A stretch of 64,000 nucleotides of DNA from Natrialba taiwanensis DSM 12281 (GCF_000337595.1 NZ_AOIL01000018.1:1-64000), one strand, 5' to 3'. Positions 1-8,610 are shown, numbered from the stretch's first letter. The notes: generated by a model from the sequence alone, not told the origin. A program made the numbers and translations.

Positions 1-884
1 AGAAGAATCTGGTCTTCCTTCGCTCGGACGGCACCTCGCTGTACCCGACGCGGGACCTGGCCCACCACGAGTGGAAGTTCGACAACTACGACCGCGCGGT
101 GACGGTGCTCGGCGAAGATCACAAACTACAGGCCAGACAGCTCCGGACGGCGCTCAAACTCCTCGGTAACGATACCGATCCGCTCCGCCAGGTGCTGTAC
201 TCCTACGTCAACCTTCCCGAAGGGAAGATGTCGACCCGCCGCGGCACCGGCGTCGACTTGGACGACCTGCTCGACGAGGCGATCGACCGCGCCCGCGAGG
301 AGGTCGAAGACCGCCTTGACGACCGTATCCGCGACGACGATCTGACCGACGACGACATCGAGCGAATCGCCCATCAGGTCGGGATCGGTGCCGTGCGCTA
401 CGACATCGTGGCCAAACAGCCCACGAAGGCGATCACTTTCGAGTGGGATCGCGCACTCGATTTCGAGGCCCAGTCAGCACCCTACGTCCAGTACGTCCAC
501 GCCCGCTGCTGTGGCATCCTGGCGGAAGCCGGCTTCGACCCCGCGGAACCGCTCGCCGCCGCCGGCCAGCGTGCTGAACTCGATCTCGACGCGCTCGACG
601 CCGACCTGCTCGGCACGCCCGCAGAACAGGCGTTGCTCGAGACGATCGCGCGCTTCCCGGCCGTCATCGACGAAGCAGCAGCGGACCTCGAACCCCACCA
701 GATCGCGACCTACACGCGCGAGTTCGCCGATCGGTTCAACGCCTTCTACCGGGAGTGCCCGGTGCTCGCGGACGATGTCGATCCCGCGGTTCGCGAGACG
801 CGGCTGGCGCTCGTCGCGGCCTCGAAGCACACGATGGCGAACGCGCTGTCGATCCTCGGCGTCGCTGCGCCGCGGTCGATGTAG
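1..884 (+). CDS. argS: Arginyl-tRNA synthetase, C-terminal part (5' truncated by window)
   Basis: Class I aminoacyl-tRNA synthetase that charges tRNA-Arg in the cytoplasm. The frame is open from base 3 and ends in TAG at 882-884, so about 294 codons of a protein usually near 560-600 residues are present. The visible part starts in the catalytic Rossmann domain ([13 protein letters not shown]), carries the KMSKS-type loop as KMSTR near base 226, and ends with the DALR anticodon-binding domain, with the typical ArgS stretch [15 protein letters not shown] around bases 460-510. The 3' end faces the lipoprotein gene on the opposite strand. No frame damage is seen. The family call is very secure; only the N-terminal half is missing, because of the window edge. 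Confidence 0.97.
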   Translation, partial: KNLVFLRSDGTSLYPTRDLAHHEWKFDNYDRAVTVLGEDHKLQARQLRTALKLLGNDTDPLRQVLYSYVNLPEGKMSTRRGTGVDLDDLLDEAIDRAREEVEDRLDDRIRDDDLTDDDIERIAHQVGIGAVRYDIVAKQPTKAITFEWDRALDFEAQSAPYVQYVHARCCGILAEAGFDPAEPLAAAGQRAELDLDALDADLLGTPAEQALLETIARFPAVIDEAAADLEPHQIATYTREFADRFNAFYRECPVLADDVDPAVRETRLALVAASKHTMANALSILGVAAPRSM

Positions 885-1043
885 CGCGGCGTCGCAGTTT
901 CCAGTATTTTGTGGGTCGCACTCGATCGTGCCAGCCGCGCCGGTCAGCATCGCTCACGGTCGGGCTGGGTCGAGTCGAGTTGCGGCCCGGCTGGTCTCTG
1001 GTCGCCCCACACGCACGTCCGACAGAACAGCGGGTGTCCGCGG

Positions 1044-1565
1044 TCAGTCCGCCGACGCGCGGATCTTGTCGGCCAGTTCTTCGCGCGAAATTTCGTCTTC
1101 GAGGTAGTCGAAGACCCACTGGACATCGACGTACAGTCCGACAACTCGGCTGCCCTCGTATTCGAGGACCCACTCGACGGTATCGATCTCGGCTTTGAAT
1201 CTCTCGGGGTCGACGATCGCGGTCACGAGGTCTTCGGCCACGCTCTCGATCTCCGCGTAGAGTTCTTCGGTCTCGGTGACCTGCGTGCTCACGAGGATGT
1301 CGACCGTCCCGCCGCTTCGGTTGATCTCCATGACGGACAGCTTGTCGCTGCTGAGATCGAACTCGTCCTTGTCGAAACCGGGAACGTCGTCGGAATCGGA
1401 GTCCGAGTCCGGATCGGAATCCGACGATCCGTTGCCGCCGGTTCCGGAACTGCCGTCGGAACTGTCGTCATCGGAGTTCGGTTCATCTGTTTCGCTACTC
1501 GAACAGCCTGCGAGTACGGTTGCGAGTGCGGCGCCACTTCCGAGGAGGATCTTTCGTCGCTCCAT
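1044..1565 (-). CDS. Haloarchaeal lipoprotein of unknown function
   Basis: 173 residues. The N-terminus (MERRKILLGSG, then LATVLAGC with the lipobox Cys at residue 21) is a lipoprotein signal. The double Arg suggests Tat export, the usual route in haloarchaea. A Ser/Asp/Gly-rich linker of about 40 residues (SDSDPDSDSDSDD) follows and would hold the folded part away from the membrane. The C-terminal 110 residues form a small mixed alpha/beta domain with no recognised catalytic motif, apparently a haloarchaea-specific domain. An AT-rich tract (taattactaatt) about 30 bases upstream of the ATG fits a TATA element with a short or absent leader. Function unknown; location outside the membrane is inferred from the signal. 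Confidence 0.85.
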   Translation of the reverse strand: MERRKILLGSGAALATVLAGCSSSETDEPNSDDDSSDGSSGTGGNGSSDSDPDSDSDSDDVPGFDKDEFDLSSDKLSVMEINRSGGTVDILVSTQVTETEELYAEIESVAEDLVTAIVDPERFKAEIDTVEWVLEYEGSRVVGLYVDVQWVFDYLEDEISREELADKIRASAD

Positions 1566-1943
1566 GGACGAGCCATCGAGAACGGGTAGAATTAGTAATT
1601 AGCTCGTACCGTTTCTCTGGGTGAAAAATCGATTTTTCGGGAACGAGGGTTCGAAGAACTCCGGTTAGAGCCGTATTTCTGTCCGGATAGGGGCGAATTC
1701 CGACGTTCATGAAATCGAATCAGTTAGTTCCAAACACAGTCGTAAAACGGCAACAGTCCTGTCGTGGCTGTAGTCATCGAAACCGATGGAACGACGGTGT
1801 TGGTAGCGATTTCGGGAGTTCAGGCGGTGCCTACCGACCGAGATTCCCGACATCTCCAAGATCCCGGAGAGTTCCGAGATGGCTGTGTCGAGGAGAGCGG
1901 TGCGTAATGAGAGTGCAGCGGACGACGTGCATTCGTCTGTTCG
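1566..1943. other. Intergenic region without a convincing gene
   Basis: 378 bases between the minD-like stop and the lipoprotein start. An 86-codon plus-strand frame (1709-1969) is basic and Arg/Cys-rich, unlike the acidic proteome, and overlaps the minD-like 3' end, so it is not called. The part near 1590-1605 is AT-rich and probably holds the lipoprotein promoter. A weak inverted repeat (CATCT...AGATG) lies near 1849-1880. Confidence 0.5.
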
Positions 1944-2849
1944 TTAGTGATCCGATTCGGCTTCTGTGATCGCACTCGAGACATCATCGGTAGCAGATGT
2001 CTCGTCGGTGCTTTCGGGGCTGTTCCCGTCCTCGGTTTCTGATCCAGCCGCGTCTTCAGCGGTGGCTGTGTCGGTATTGTCGTTGTCGCCGGTGTTGTCG
2101 TTGTCGTCGGCGTCGGTATCGTCTGCAGTGCCGGCGAGTTCGATGCCGGCGAGTTCAGCGGCGAGGTGTCGGTAGGCCGTTGCGGCGGGGCCGTTCGGTT
2201 CGTAGGCGACAAGGGGGGTACCGGCGTAGACGCTCTCGCGGGCGGCGCTGTCTTCGGGGATGGTTTCGAGCAGTGGGAGGTCGAGTCGGTCGGCGAGGTC
2301 GGGGTGGGAGATGTCGCTGCCCGGGTGGGTGCGAGTGAGGACGAGTCCGGCGACGGTGCCGCCGGCGCGGGCGGTGAGTTCGATCGTTTTCCGTGAGTCT
2401 TGAATAGCGGCGGGTTCGGGCGTGGAGACGAGCACGACGGCGTCCGCGAGTCCGAGCGGGAGAACGGTTTCGTGGCTGATGCCAGCGCCGACATCGAGGA
2501 GGACGTAGTCGTACGTCGACCGGAGTTCGGAGACGACTTCGCGCAAGCCCTCCGGCGAGGTCTCTGCGTACTCGTCCAAGCCGATGCCGCTCGGGACGGC
2601 GACGATGTTCTCCGCCAGTCGGTAGGTTGCGTCCTCGACTGATGCGTTGCCGGCCAGTACGTCGTGGAGTGTCGTCGAGTCGGGGGAGAGGCTGACGAAC
2701 CCGGCCAGATTCGCCATGCCGAGATCGACATCGACGATGGCGACGCGCTTGCCCGCCTGTGCGAGCGCGGTTCCCAGATTCACCGTCGTCGTCGTTTTCC
2801 CGACACCGCCTTTCCCGCTCGCGATGGAATATACCGTCTCGTGAGACAT
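1944..2849 (-). CDS. minD: MinD/ParA-family P-loop ATPase with acidic C-terminal tail
   Basis: 301 residues. Deviant Walker A motif GKGGVGKTTTT at residues 12-22 with the signature Lys13 of the ParA/MinD class, switch I DVDLGMANLAG near residue 40, and a switch II DVGAGIS. These ATPases dimerise on ATP and position cellular structures; haloarchaeal MinD paralogues are known to affect placement of motility and chemotaxis assemblies rather than division, and no MinE exists. The last 65 or so residues are an acidic low-complexity tail (DDTDADDNDNTGDNDNT), and the amphipathic membrane-targeting helix of bacterial MinD is not evident. The tail recalls tailed haloarchaeal paralogues such as MinD4, but which paralogue this is cannot be told. 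A perfect palindrome lies over the expected transcription start. Confidence 0.9.
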   Translation of the reverse strand: MSHETVYSIASGKGGVGKTTTTVNLGTALAQAGKRVAIVDVDLGMANLAGFVSLSPDSTTLHDVLAGNASVEDATYRLAENIVAVPSGIGLDEYAETSPEGLREVVSELRSTYDYVLLDVGAGISHETVLPLGLADAVVLVSTPEPAAIQDSRKTIELTARAGGTVAGLVLTRTHPGSDISHPDLADRLDLPLLETIPEDSAARESVYAGTPLVAYEPNGPAATAYRHLAAELAGIELAGTADDTDADDNDNTGDNDNTDTATAEDAAGSETEDGNSPESTDETSATDDVSSAITEAESDH

Positions 2850-2857
2850 ATTCGATT

Positions 2858-2891
2858 ACTGTCCGGACAGTGGAACGGGAACACCTTAAAT
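2858..2891 (-). promoter_or_regulatory. minD promoter with 14-bp palindrome (candidate operator)
   Basis: ACTGTCCGGACAGT at 2858-2871 is a perfect palindrome ending 9 bases upstream of the minD ATG. On the minus strand a TATA-like ATTTAAGG (2884-2891) lies farther upstream, which would place the transcription start inside the palindrome. That layout suits a repressor that blocks initiation. The sequence is directly visible; the regulatory role is inferred. Confidence 0.5.
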
Positions 2892-3087
2892 CGTCACCAC
2901 AGCGGACCGCCCGTGGCTCCCGTCGAATCCACAGCGATCCGTCCCCGACCACCGTCGAATTCACAACAGCCCATCACGACCCGCCATCGAATCAGCGTCG
3001 TATAGCGGCGTGTTTCCCGGTACTGTCCCGCATACGGCCGGGTGCGTGTCAAAGAATACTTACCCGCAGCTCCGCTTTGTATGGATA

Positions 3088-4347
3088 ATGAGCCAGGAGG
3101 GAGAACGGGAGCAATCCGACCGGAAGAAATACGAGTTCCGGAAGGTCATCGAGGATCTCAAGGATTACGATGGCTCCGGGACACAACTCGTCACGATCTA
3201 TATCCCCGACGATAGACAGATCAGTGACGTGGTCGCACACGTCACGCAGGAACACAGCGAGGCGGCAAACATTAAGTCCAAGCAGACTCGAACGGCTGTC
3301 CAGGACGCGCTGACGAGCATCAAGGACCGCCTTCGGTACTTCGATACGTTCCCGCCGGAAAACGGCATCGTACTGTTCTCCGGGGCGGTCGACTCCGGCG
3401 GCGGGCAGACCGAGATGGTCACTCGCGTCCTCGAGAGTCCGCCACAACCGATCGAGTCGTTCCGCTATCACTGTGACTCTGACTTCCTCACGGAGCCGCT
3501 AGAGGAGATGCTCGCGGACAAGGGCCTCTACGGCCTGGTCGTCCTCGACCGGCGCGAGGCGAACGTCGGCTGGCTGCGTGGCAAGCGCGTCGAACCGGTC
3601 AAGTCCGCCTCCTCGCTCGTCCCCGGTAAGCAGCGAAAGGGTGGCCAGTCAGCCCAGCGATTCGCCCGCCTGCGCCTCGAAGCGATCGACAACTTCTACC
3701 AGGAAGTCGCCGGAATGGCAAACGACCTGTTCGTTCCCAAGCGCCACGAACTCGACGGCATCCTCGTCGGCGGACCCTCACCGACGAAAGACGAGTTCTT
3801 GGACGGCGATTACCTCCATCACGAGATTCAGGACAACGTGATCGGCAAGTTCGACGTGGCCTACACCGACGAGTCGGGGCTGTACGACCTCGTCGACAAC
3901 GCGGAGGACGCGCTGGCCGACGCCGAGGTGATGAAGGACAAAAAGCAGATGGAGGAGTTCTTCGAGGAACTCAACGCGGGCGACCTCGCAACCTACGGGT
4001 TCGACCAGACTCGGCAAAATTTGATGATGGGGGCGGTCGACCGACTGCTGATCAGCGAGGATCTGCGAAAGGATGTCATCACCTACGAGTGCGGGGAGTG
4101 TGGCAACACCGACCGCGAAGTGATCGACCGGCGCAAGGCCACCCCCGAGCACACCTGCAGCGAGTGCGGAACCAATATCGAGGCGACCGAAGAGGACCGC
4201 GAAGACGCGATTGACCACCTTATCCAGATCGCCGAGCAGCGCGGCACCGAGACCAAGTTCATCTCGACCGACTTCGAGAAGGGCGAGCAGTTGTACAACG
4301 CGTTCGGTGGCTTCGCCGGCATCCTCCGGTACTCGACCGGCGTGTAA
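3088..4347 (+). CDS. prf1: Peptide chain release factor aRF1
   Basis: 419 residues, normal length for archaeal/eukaryotic class I release factor. It recognises all three stop codons in the ribosomal A site and triggers peptidyl-tRNA hydrolysis. All hallmark motifs are present: NIKS in domain 1 (EAANIKSKQ), YxCxxxF as YHCDSDF, and the catalytic GGQ loop (KGGQSAQRFARL) in domain 2. Domain 3 includes a four-Cys minidomain (CGECGNT...CSECGT). The frame is open to an ATG at 3010, but the upstream residues do not match the family. The ATG at 3088 begins MSQEGEREQS and gives the expected N-terminus, with an AT-rich promoter about 30 bases upstream. Single gene, divergent from minD. Confidence 0.97.
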   Translation: MSQEGEREQSDRKKYEFRKVIEDLKDYDGSGTQLVTIYIPDDRQISDVVAHVTQEHSEAANIKSKQTRTAVQDALTSIKDRLRYFDTFPPENGIVLFSGAVDSGGGQTEMVTRVLESPPQPIESFRYHCDSDFLTEPLEEMLADKGLYGLVVLDRREANVGWLRGKRVEPVKSASSLVPGKQRKGGQSAQRFARLRLEAIDNFYQEVAGMANDLFVPKRHELDGILVGGPSPTKDEFLDGDYLHHEIQDNVIGKFDVAYTDESGLYDLVDNAEDALADAEVMKDKKQMEEFFEELNAGDLATYGFDQTRQNLMMGAVDRLLISEDLRKDVITYECGECGNTDREVIDRRKATPEHTCSECGTNIEATEEDREDAIDHLIQIAEQRGTETKFISTDFEKGEQLYNAFGGFAGILRYSTGV

Positions 4348-4412
4348 ATCTCCTCTTTCTCCCTCACATCGTCCATCCGTTTGCGACTGCGTTTGTCTCT
4401 TCGGTCGCCTCC

Positions 4413-4451
4413 GTGGACGAACCCCCGTGGACGAACCTTTGTGGACGAACC
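4413..4451 (+). repeat. Three phased direct repeats GTGGACGAACC upstream of a regulator
   Basis: The 11-mer GTGGACGAACC occurs at 4413, 4427 and 4441, exactly 14 bases apart, with only the 3-base spacers differing (CCC, TTT, GGC). The array lies after the prf1 stop and 85 to 123 bases before the FilR1-type regulator start. This looks like an iterated protein-binding site, possibly autoregulatory, although a recent tandem duplication with no function is possible. Confidence 0.6.
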
Positions 4452-4535
4452 GGCACACGTTTGTCGCACTGGCAACGTTCGTAACGGCCAGTACGCTCTT
4501 GGCTCCCGAGCGGGAGAACGCAAACGTCGTTTTCG

Positions 4536-5324
4536 ATGCACCAGTCGAACCCGACCGACGATGTCGTTCGGACGGTCATTCGCCGAACGGAGCTACTCGC
4601 GGCGCTCGCCGACCAGCCACAGTACAAACGCGACCTCGTCGAAGCGCTCGCGTGCTCCCGTTCGACGATCGACCGTGCGATTCGTGAACTCGAGTCCCTC
4701 GAGTTCATCGCGCGGACGGAGGCGGGGTATCAGTTGACGGCGGGGGGACGACTGGCACTGTCGGAGTATCGACGGGTGGAGCAGGCGTTTACGGCGATCG
4801 AGGAGAGTGGGAGTTTGCTGCGGCACGTGCCGGCAGGAGCACCGCTGTCGACGACGTTGCTGGACGATGCACGGACGTACGAGGTGAAGCCACATGCGCC
4901 GATCGAGCCGCTTCAGGAACTGGTTTCGCGCTTCGAGACGGCGACTCGGGTTCGAGGGTTTGCTGCGGCGGAGCGGATTCCGACGACGCGGATGCGCTTG
5001 TACGAGCGAACTGTCGAAGAGGATCTCACTGTTGAGGCGGTTTTCACCGAGGATCTCGCGGAGTTTCTTTTCGCGGAGTATCCAGAGCAGGTGCGCAGTT
5101 CTGCGACAGAGGGGGCGTTCGACATGTACGCGATCGAGTCGATACCGTACGAATTGACGCTTATCGAGCAATCGGATGTGCAGTACGTGTTCGTCTTCGT
5201 GTTGAACGAACGGACGGAGATAGAGGGAGTGATTAGCAACAACACGCAGGCGGCGTTCGAGTGGGGTGAGTCCGTCTTTCGGGAGGTGCGTTCGGCTGCG
5301 AGATCGGTGTCACCGCCGGAGTAA
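4536..5324 (+). CDS. Winged-helix transcriptional regulator, FilR1-middle-domain family
   Basis: 262 residues. A winged-helix DNA-binding domain covers about residues 10-75 (KRDLVEALACSRSTIDRAIREL is the helix-turn-helix). It is followed by the middle domain seen in methanogenesis regulator FilR1 and many haloarchaeal regulators, about residues 100-255, thought to be a ligand-sensing module. The gene stands alone, downstream of prf1 and convergent with the PRC-barrel gene, so its target is not evident. The phased GTGGACGAACC repeats just upstream may be its own operator. The 3' half of the gene has less of the strong third-position GC bias than its neighbours. The family is clear; ligand and regulon are unknown. 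Confidence 0.85.
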   Translation: MHQSNPTDDVVRTVIRRTELLAALADQPQYKRDLVEALACSRSTIDRAIRELESLEFIARTEAGYQLTAGGRLALSEYRRVEQAFTAIEESGSLLRHVPAGAPLSTTLLDDARTYEVKPHAPIEPLQELVSRFETATRVRGFAAAERIPTTRMRLYERTVEEDLTVEAVFTEDLAEFLFAEYPEQVRSSATEGAFDMYAIESIPYELTLIEQSDVQYVFVFVLNERTEIEGVISNNTQAAFEWGESVFREVRSAARSVSPPE

Positions 5325-5365
5325 CGGCGGCCGACTGATGTCGGTCAGTAGTCGACAGCACACGC

Positions 5366-5617
5366 TCAAAGCGTCCCGCGGAGTCGAACGGCGTCGTCGG
5401 TGATCTCCTCGATGCTGCCCTCGTCGAGCGGGTGGGCGCTCTCGGTTATATCGCCCCAGCCGAGTTTCGACTTGATCGTTTTCGTGATCGTTGGCTCGGG
5501 ATCGACGTAGCCGCGCCCGTCCTCGACGGCGACGATCCGGCCGACTTCCGTCCCGTCGATATTCAAGACTCGTTTTCCCTTGTCGGCGGCCGTGAGCGTG
5601 TGAGCGTCCTGAGTCAT
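5366..5617 (-). CDS. PRC-barrel-like small protein
   Basis: 83 residues from the ATG at 5617 (MTQDAHTLTAADKGKRV). The frame is open further to a GTG at 5680, but those residues are Arg/Leu/Pro-rich and unlike the family. The sequence KGKRVLNIDGTEVGRIVAVEDGRGYV is the small beta-barrel pattern of PRC-barrel domains, here followed by a helical tail (EGSIEEITDDAVRLRG). Haloarchaea carry many stand-alone PRC-barrel proteins. They are soluble and probably protein- or RNA-associated, but the role is not established. Convergent with the upstream regulator gene. Confidence 0.8.
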   Translation of the reverse strand: MTQDAHTLTAADKGKRVLNIDGTEVGRIVAVEDGRGYVDPEPTITKTIKSKLGWGDITESAHPLDEGSIEEITDDAVRLRGTL

Positions 5618-5944
5618 AGCAGTGAGCGGTAGAGTGCCGGGTCGGGGCATCAGCAGCGCCTTCCGCGAGTGATAGCGCACTGTCGCCCCCGCGTTCGCGT
5701 CCCATCACCACGGAAGAACACGAGGACAATAAATCGCACAAACCGTCATGCTGGCCCACTGAACCGTTATACTGCAACGCGACAGTAAGTAGTGATTACC
5801 GGACAGGGCCTGGCATGTACCCACCTCCTACGCTCGCTCGCCGTCGAGCGAATCGTTCGGTTGCGATGGTAATCCGTTTCTTCTACCGTCGCTGTGAGCA
5901 CAACGGAAGCGTTATGGCGCTAGTCCCGTATTACTATCCGATCG
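5618..5944. other. Intergenic region, divergent promoters
   Basis: 327 bases between the divergent PRC-barrel and TraB-like genes. Open frames here are Arg-rich shadows. The AT-rich segment 5765-5795 (GTTATACTGCAACG, AGTAAGTAGTGATTACC) and a CCGGACAG half-site near 5800, resembling half of the minD palindrome, are the only notable features. No RNA gene is recognised. Confidence 0.5.
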
Positions 5945-6841
5945 ATGGACGAGTCTCCGTTTCGCCCCGAATCGGTCGACGACCCGCGGATTACCGGGCA
6001 ATTCTGCCGGCGCGTCTCCGGTCCAACCGGCGACTGCTACCTCCTCGGCGTCGTTCACGACCACCCCGCGAGTATCAACCGCGTCATGCGCGTTGCCGAC
6101 GCGGTCGACCCCGCCGTGCTCGCACTCGAACTCCCACCGGCAGCCCTCCCGCTGTACCGCGTCTACGCCCGCGACGGCGACTCGAGTGCGTCCGCTACGC
6201 GTACCGTGCCCGCGACGGATACCGATCCCGACCGCTCGAGCGACACGGCGCAATCTCCGCCACCGACGCACCCGACGCACACCCCACCAGCACACGGCGG
6301 CGAAATGAGCGCCGCGATCTCCGCCACCGACGCTGAACTCGTCGGAATCGACGCCCCGAACTGGTCGTTCTTGCGGCGACTCGTGACGCGTCTCGTCGCT
6401 GACCGCGTCTCGGCTGGAACGGCGCGTCGCCTCCTTTCGAGCCTCGGTGGGGCGACGCGAGATGCACTGCGCTGTCGCATCGCGGCGACGCTGACACACG
6501 CCACCTCGATGACGATCACGCGAGGCGACCCGATCGAGTACGACTGCGACTTCGATGACCCGCCGGAAACGCAGGCTGCTCACGAGCGCGCTCACGTTGC
6601 AAGCGTCCAGGCACTCCTCGGAAGCGTGCAGACGGACGATAGCGCGCTCGCCTACCGAGACGAGACCCGCGAGCGCTGTATGATCGACCGACTGGCCGAA
6701 ATCCGCGCGGAGAACGACGGCACTGTCCTCGCTATCGTCGGTATCGACCACCTCGAAACGCTGGCTACTGCGCTCTCGGCCGACGAGATGGCGACTACCG
6801 AGACGAGCTACCACACCGACTCGTCAACGCCATCACCGTAA
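5945..6841 (+). CDS. TraB/PrgY-like domain protein
   Basis: 298 residues. The N-terminal block YLLGVVHDHPASINRVMR with the following ALELPPAALPLY resembles the GTAH...E pattern of TraB/PrgY/GumN-like proteins. The C-terminal LAIVGIDHLETLA matches the conserved VVGxxH element of that fold. Between them lies a low-complexity insert rich in Thr, Asp and Pro (about residues 78-120) that is probably disordered. Unlike the archaeal PrgY homologues with C-terminal membrane helices, no transmembrane segment is seen, so the protein looks soluble. TraB-fold proteins include putative metalloproteases, but activity is unproven. Monocistronic. Confidence 0.65.
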   Translation: MDESPFRPESVDDPRITGQFCRRVSGPTGDCYLLGVVHDHPASINRVMRVADAVDPAVLALELPPAALPLYRVYARDGDSSASATRTVPATDTDPDRSSDTAQSPPPTHPTHTPPAHGGEMSAAISATDAELVGIDAPNWSFLRRLVTRLVADRVSAGTARRLLSSLGGATRDALRCRIAATLTHATSMTITRGDPIEYDCDFDDPPETQAAHERAHVASVQALLGSVQTDDSALAYRDETRERCMIDRLAEIRAENDGTVLAIVGIDHLETLATALSADEMATTETSYHTDSSTPSP

Positions 6842-6877
6842 TCACGTCGCTTCTGACCGTAATTACGCTCGCTTCTA
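6835..6877 (+). repeat. Imperfect tandem direct repeat at the TraB-like stop
   Basis: Two near-identical units, ACCGTAATCACGTCGCTTCTG (21 bases, spanning the stop codon) and a 22-base copy starting ACCGTAATTACGCTCGC, lie head to tail. The second copy is wholly non-coding. This is most simply a slippage duplication of the gene's end; a role in 3' end formation is conceivable. Confidence 0.5.
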
Positions 6878-6926
6878 ACCGAGTCCAGCCATCCCGACGA
6901 CTGTCCGTGCCCGCAGCGTCCACGCG

Positions 6927-7268
6927 TTACCGCCGTAACGTCGTCACACAGTTCCAGCAGTACGTATACGTCTGATCAGCTACGTTCTGTGCCCCACAGT
7001 GGGGACACCGCATCGTCTCCCCGTCGAGTTCGCGATCCCTGTTGCTGGCCGATGGGTCGCCGGCATCGCTGGCGTCTCCAGAATCATCAGTGTTCCCTGG
7101 GTACCGATCGGTGTGGCGCGAGGCGTGCGAGGGGCCGCGATTGGGATCGGCAAACGAAGGTGACCTCGCCTCGTCACCGTCTGCACGGCGCACGTAGACG
7201 TAGTACAATAGCAGATGGAGGAGGGCAAACACGATCACGTATCCGATGAGCCAGCCCCAGCGTTCCAT
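6927..7268 (-). CDS. Membrane-anchored zinc-ribbon protein
   Basis: 113 residues from the ATG at 7268 (MERWGWLIGYVIVF); an in-frame upstream start at 7289 is less likely. One transmembrane helix (about residues 6-27) is followed by a polar, Asp/Ser-rich linker and a C-terminal zinc ribbon with two CxxC pairs (RCPHCGAQN and YCWNCVTTLR). This anchor-linker-ribbon layout recurs in small haloarchaeal proteins of unknown function. The ribbon most likely faces the cytoplasm. It is downstream of and co-directional with the acyltransferase gene (100-base gap), so the two may be co-transcribed. Confidence 0.75.
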   Translation of the reverse strand: MERWGWLIGYVIVFALLHLLLYYVYVRRADGDEARSPSFADPNRGPSHASRHTDRYPGNTDDSGDASDAGDPSASNRDRELDGETMRCPHCGAQNVADQTYTYCWNCVTTLRR

Positions 7269-7368
7269 CACCGTGACATAGGTTCTCAAGGCACTTGGAT
7301 ATTCCCTGATTCACCAGTAGCTGACGGTCCTCTCGAACGGACGGTCCCGATTCGGTACCGATCGCGAG

Positions 7369-8268
7369 TCAGTTCTGGGGCCGCAAATCGCGGCGGAACT
7401 CGTCGAAGACCTCGAGTTCGTCGGGGACGGAGTAGGGGAGGTGGCGCTCGTCCTGACGGTTGACGCCGGCCTCGTCGATGGGGGTGGCGACCGACTCCCA
7501 GCCGGGTTTGATTTTGACGCTCGTCGCGGGCATGCCGACGGCGATGTGGTGGGCGGGTACGTCGTGTTGGACGACGCCACGGGCACCGACGATGGCGTTT
7601 TCGCCAACCTTGTTGCCGGCACGGACCATCGAGTCGTAAGTGAGACGCACGTCGTCTTCGACGATCGTGTGGTAGTTTCGGACCTCGGTCTGGTCGACGA
7701 CGTCGTGATCGTGGCTGTAGATATGAACGCCGTCGGAAATCGAGACGCGGTCGCCGATGGTCAATTTCCCGCGGTCGTCCAGATGGACATCGTCGTGAAC
7801 GATCGTATTGTCGCCGATGGTGATGTTGTGGCCGTAGGTAACCGAGATGCCCTTGAAGAACCGACAGTTCTCCCCACACTCTTCGAAGAGATGATCCGCA
7901 AGCATCCGTCGAAACCGCAGCGCGAACTCGACGTTGTCCGCGATCGGCAGGCTATCGAACTGCCGCCAGAGCCACTGGAGGTGCTTCGACCGCCGAAACA
8001 GGTCTTCGTTTTTCTCAGCGTAGTACTCACTCTCTAGGGTCGTGTTGCAGGGATCGTAGCTCTGCAGCCGAACCCGTTCTGCTGCCGAAACCGATTCGCC
8101 TGCTTGCCAGCGATCGTAGGCCTCGCGATCACCGGACAGATCGATCAGTACGTCCTCGACGACCGAACACGTACTCTCGTCGCTTGCAAGCCGTCGGTCG
8201 ACCTCGTCGATGAACTCGCGCATGCCCGCCTCCGCCTCGTCGGGGAGCGAGACGTACCGCTTTGTCAT
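7369..8268 (-). CDS. Left-handed beta-helix (hexapeptide) acyltransferase
   Basis: 299 residues. The C-terminal half has the imperfect hexapeptide repeats of LbH acyltransferases (ITIGDNTIVHDDVHLDD, LTIGDRVSISDGVHIYSH). It also has the maltose/galactoside O-acetyltransferase signature, with the likely catalytic His in the HIYSHDHDV segment and the terminal HIAVGMPATSVKIKPGW. The N-terminal 130 residues resemble the Mac region of such enzymes but are longer than in MAT/LacA (usually about 185-200 residues in total). It probably transfers an acetyl group from acetyl-CoA to a sugar or related acceptor; substrate unknown. Single or two-gene unit with the zinc-ribbon gene. Confidence 0.88.
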   Translation of the reverse strand: MTKRYVSLPDEAEAGMREFIDEVDRRLASDESTCSVVEDVLIDLSGDREAYDRWQAGESVSAAERVRLQSYDPCNTTLESEYYAEKNEDLFRRSKHLQWLWRQFDSLPIADNVEFALRFRRMLADHLFEECGENCRFFKGISVTYGHNITIGDNTIVHDDVHLDDRGKLTIGDRVSISDGVHIYSHDHDVVDQTEVRNYHTIVEDDVRLTYDSMVRAGNKVGENAIVGARGVVQHDVPAHHIAVGMPATSVKIKPGWESVATPIDEAGVNRQDERHLPYSVPDELEVFDEFRRDLRPQN

Positions 8269-8400
8269 ACACCGGGATATTGTCCGCGGAGTTGATAGGG
8301 GTTCGGTTGTGCCGCCGAATCTGCCGAGACTGCTTCGCTACTGGTACTTTCCATTGGATATTGAATCTCGGGATCGTCGGTTAGGTTCCACGAAACGCCG

Positions 8401-8610
8401 TCACTCATCAACACCGTGCCACTCCGCAAACAGTAGCGCCGGGAGCGAAATCGTCCCGATCAGCAGCAACGCTGTGACGACGACCGTTCCCAGCGTGACC
8501 CGATGCGGACTGATCTCGAACTGGGTCAGCGCAAGCGGCAGGAGCACGACGACGGCGAGAACGACGCCGAGCAGCCATCGCCCGGTCGTCGTCCGACAGA
8601 TACCGACCAT
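8401..8610 (-). CDS. Small two-helix membrane protein
   Basis: 69 residues from the ATG at 8610 (MVGICRTTTGRWLLG). The longer frame to 8715 adds an Arg-rich N-terminus that is not typical. Two hydrophobic segments (WLLGVVLAVVVLLPLAL and VTLGTVVVTALLLIGTISL) form a hairpin. There are no catalytic motifs or cysteine clusters. Function unknown. It sits between the acyltransferase gene and the region with the large hairpin. Confidence 0.65.
   Translation of the reverse strand: MVGICRTTTGRWLLGVVLAVVVLLPLALTQFEISPHRVTLGTVVVTALLLIGTISLPALLFAEWHGVDE

Noticed and set aside
1709-1969. 86-codon plus-strand frame between lipoprotein and minD
   Set aside because: Basic, Arg/Cys-rich composition against an acidic proteome, overlaps the minD 3' end and has no recognisable motif.
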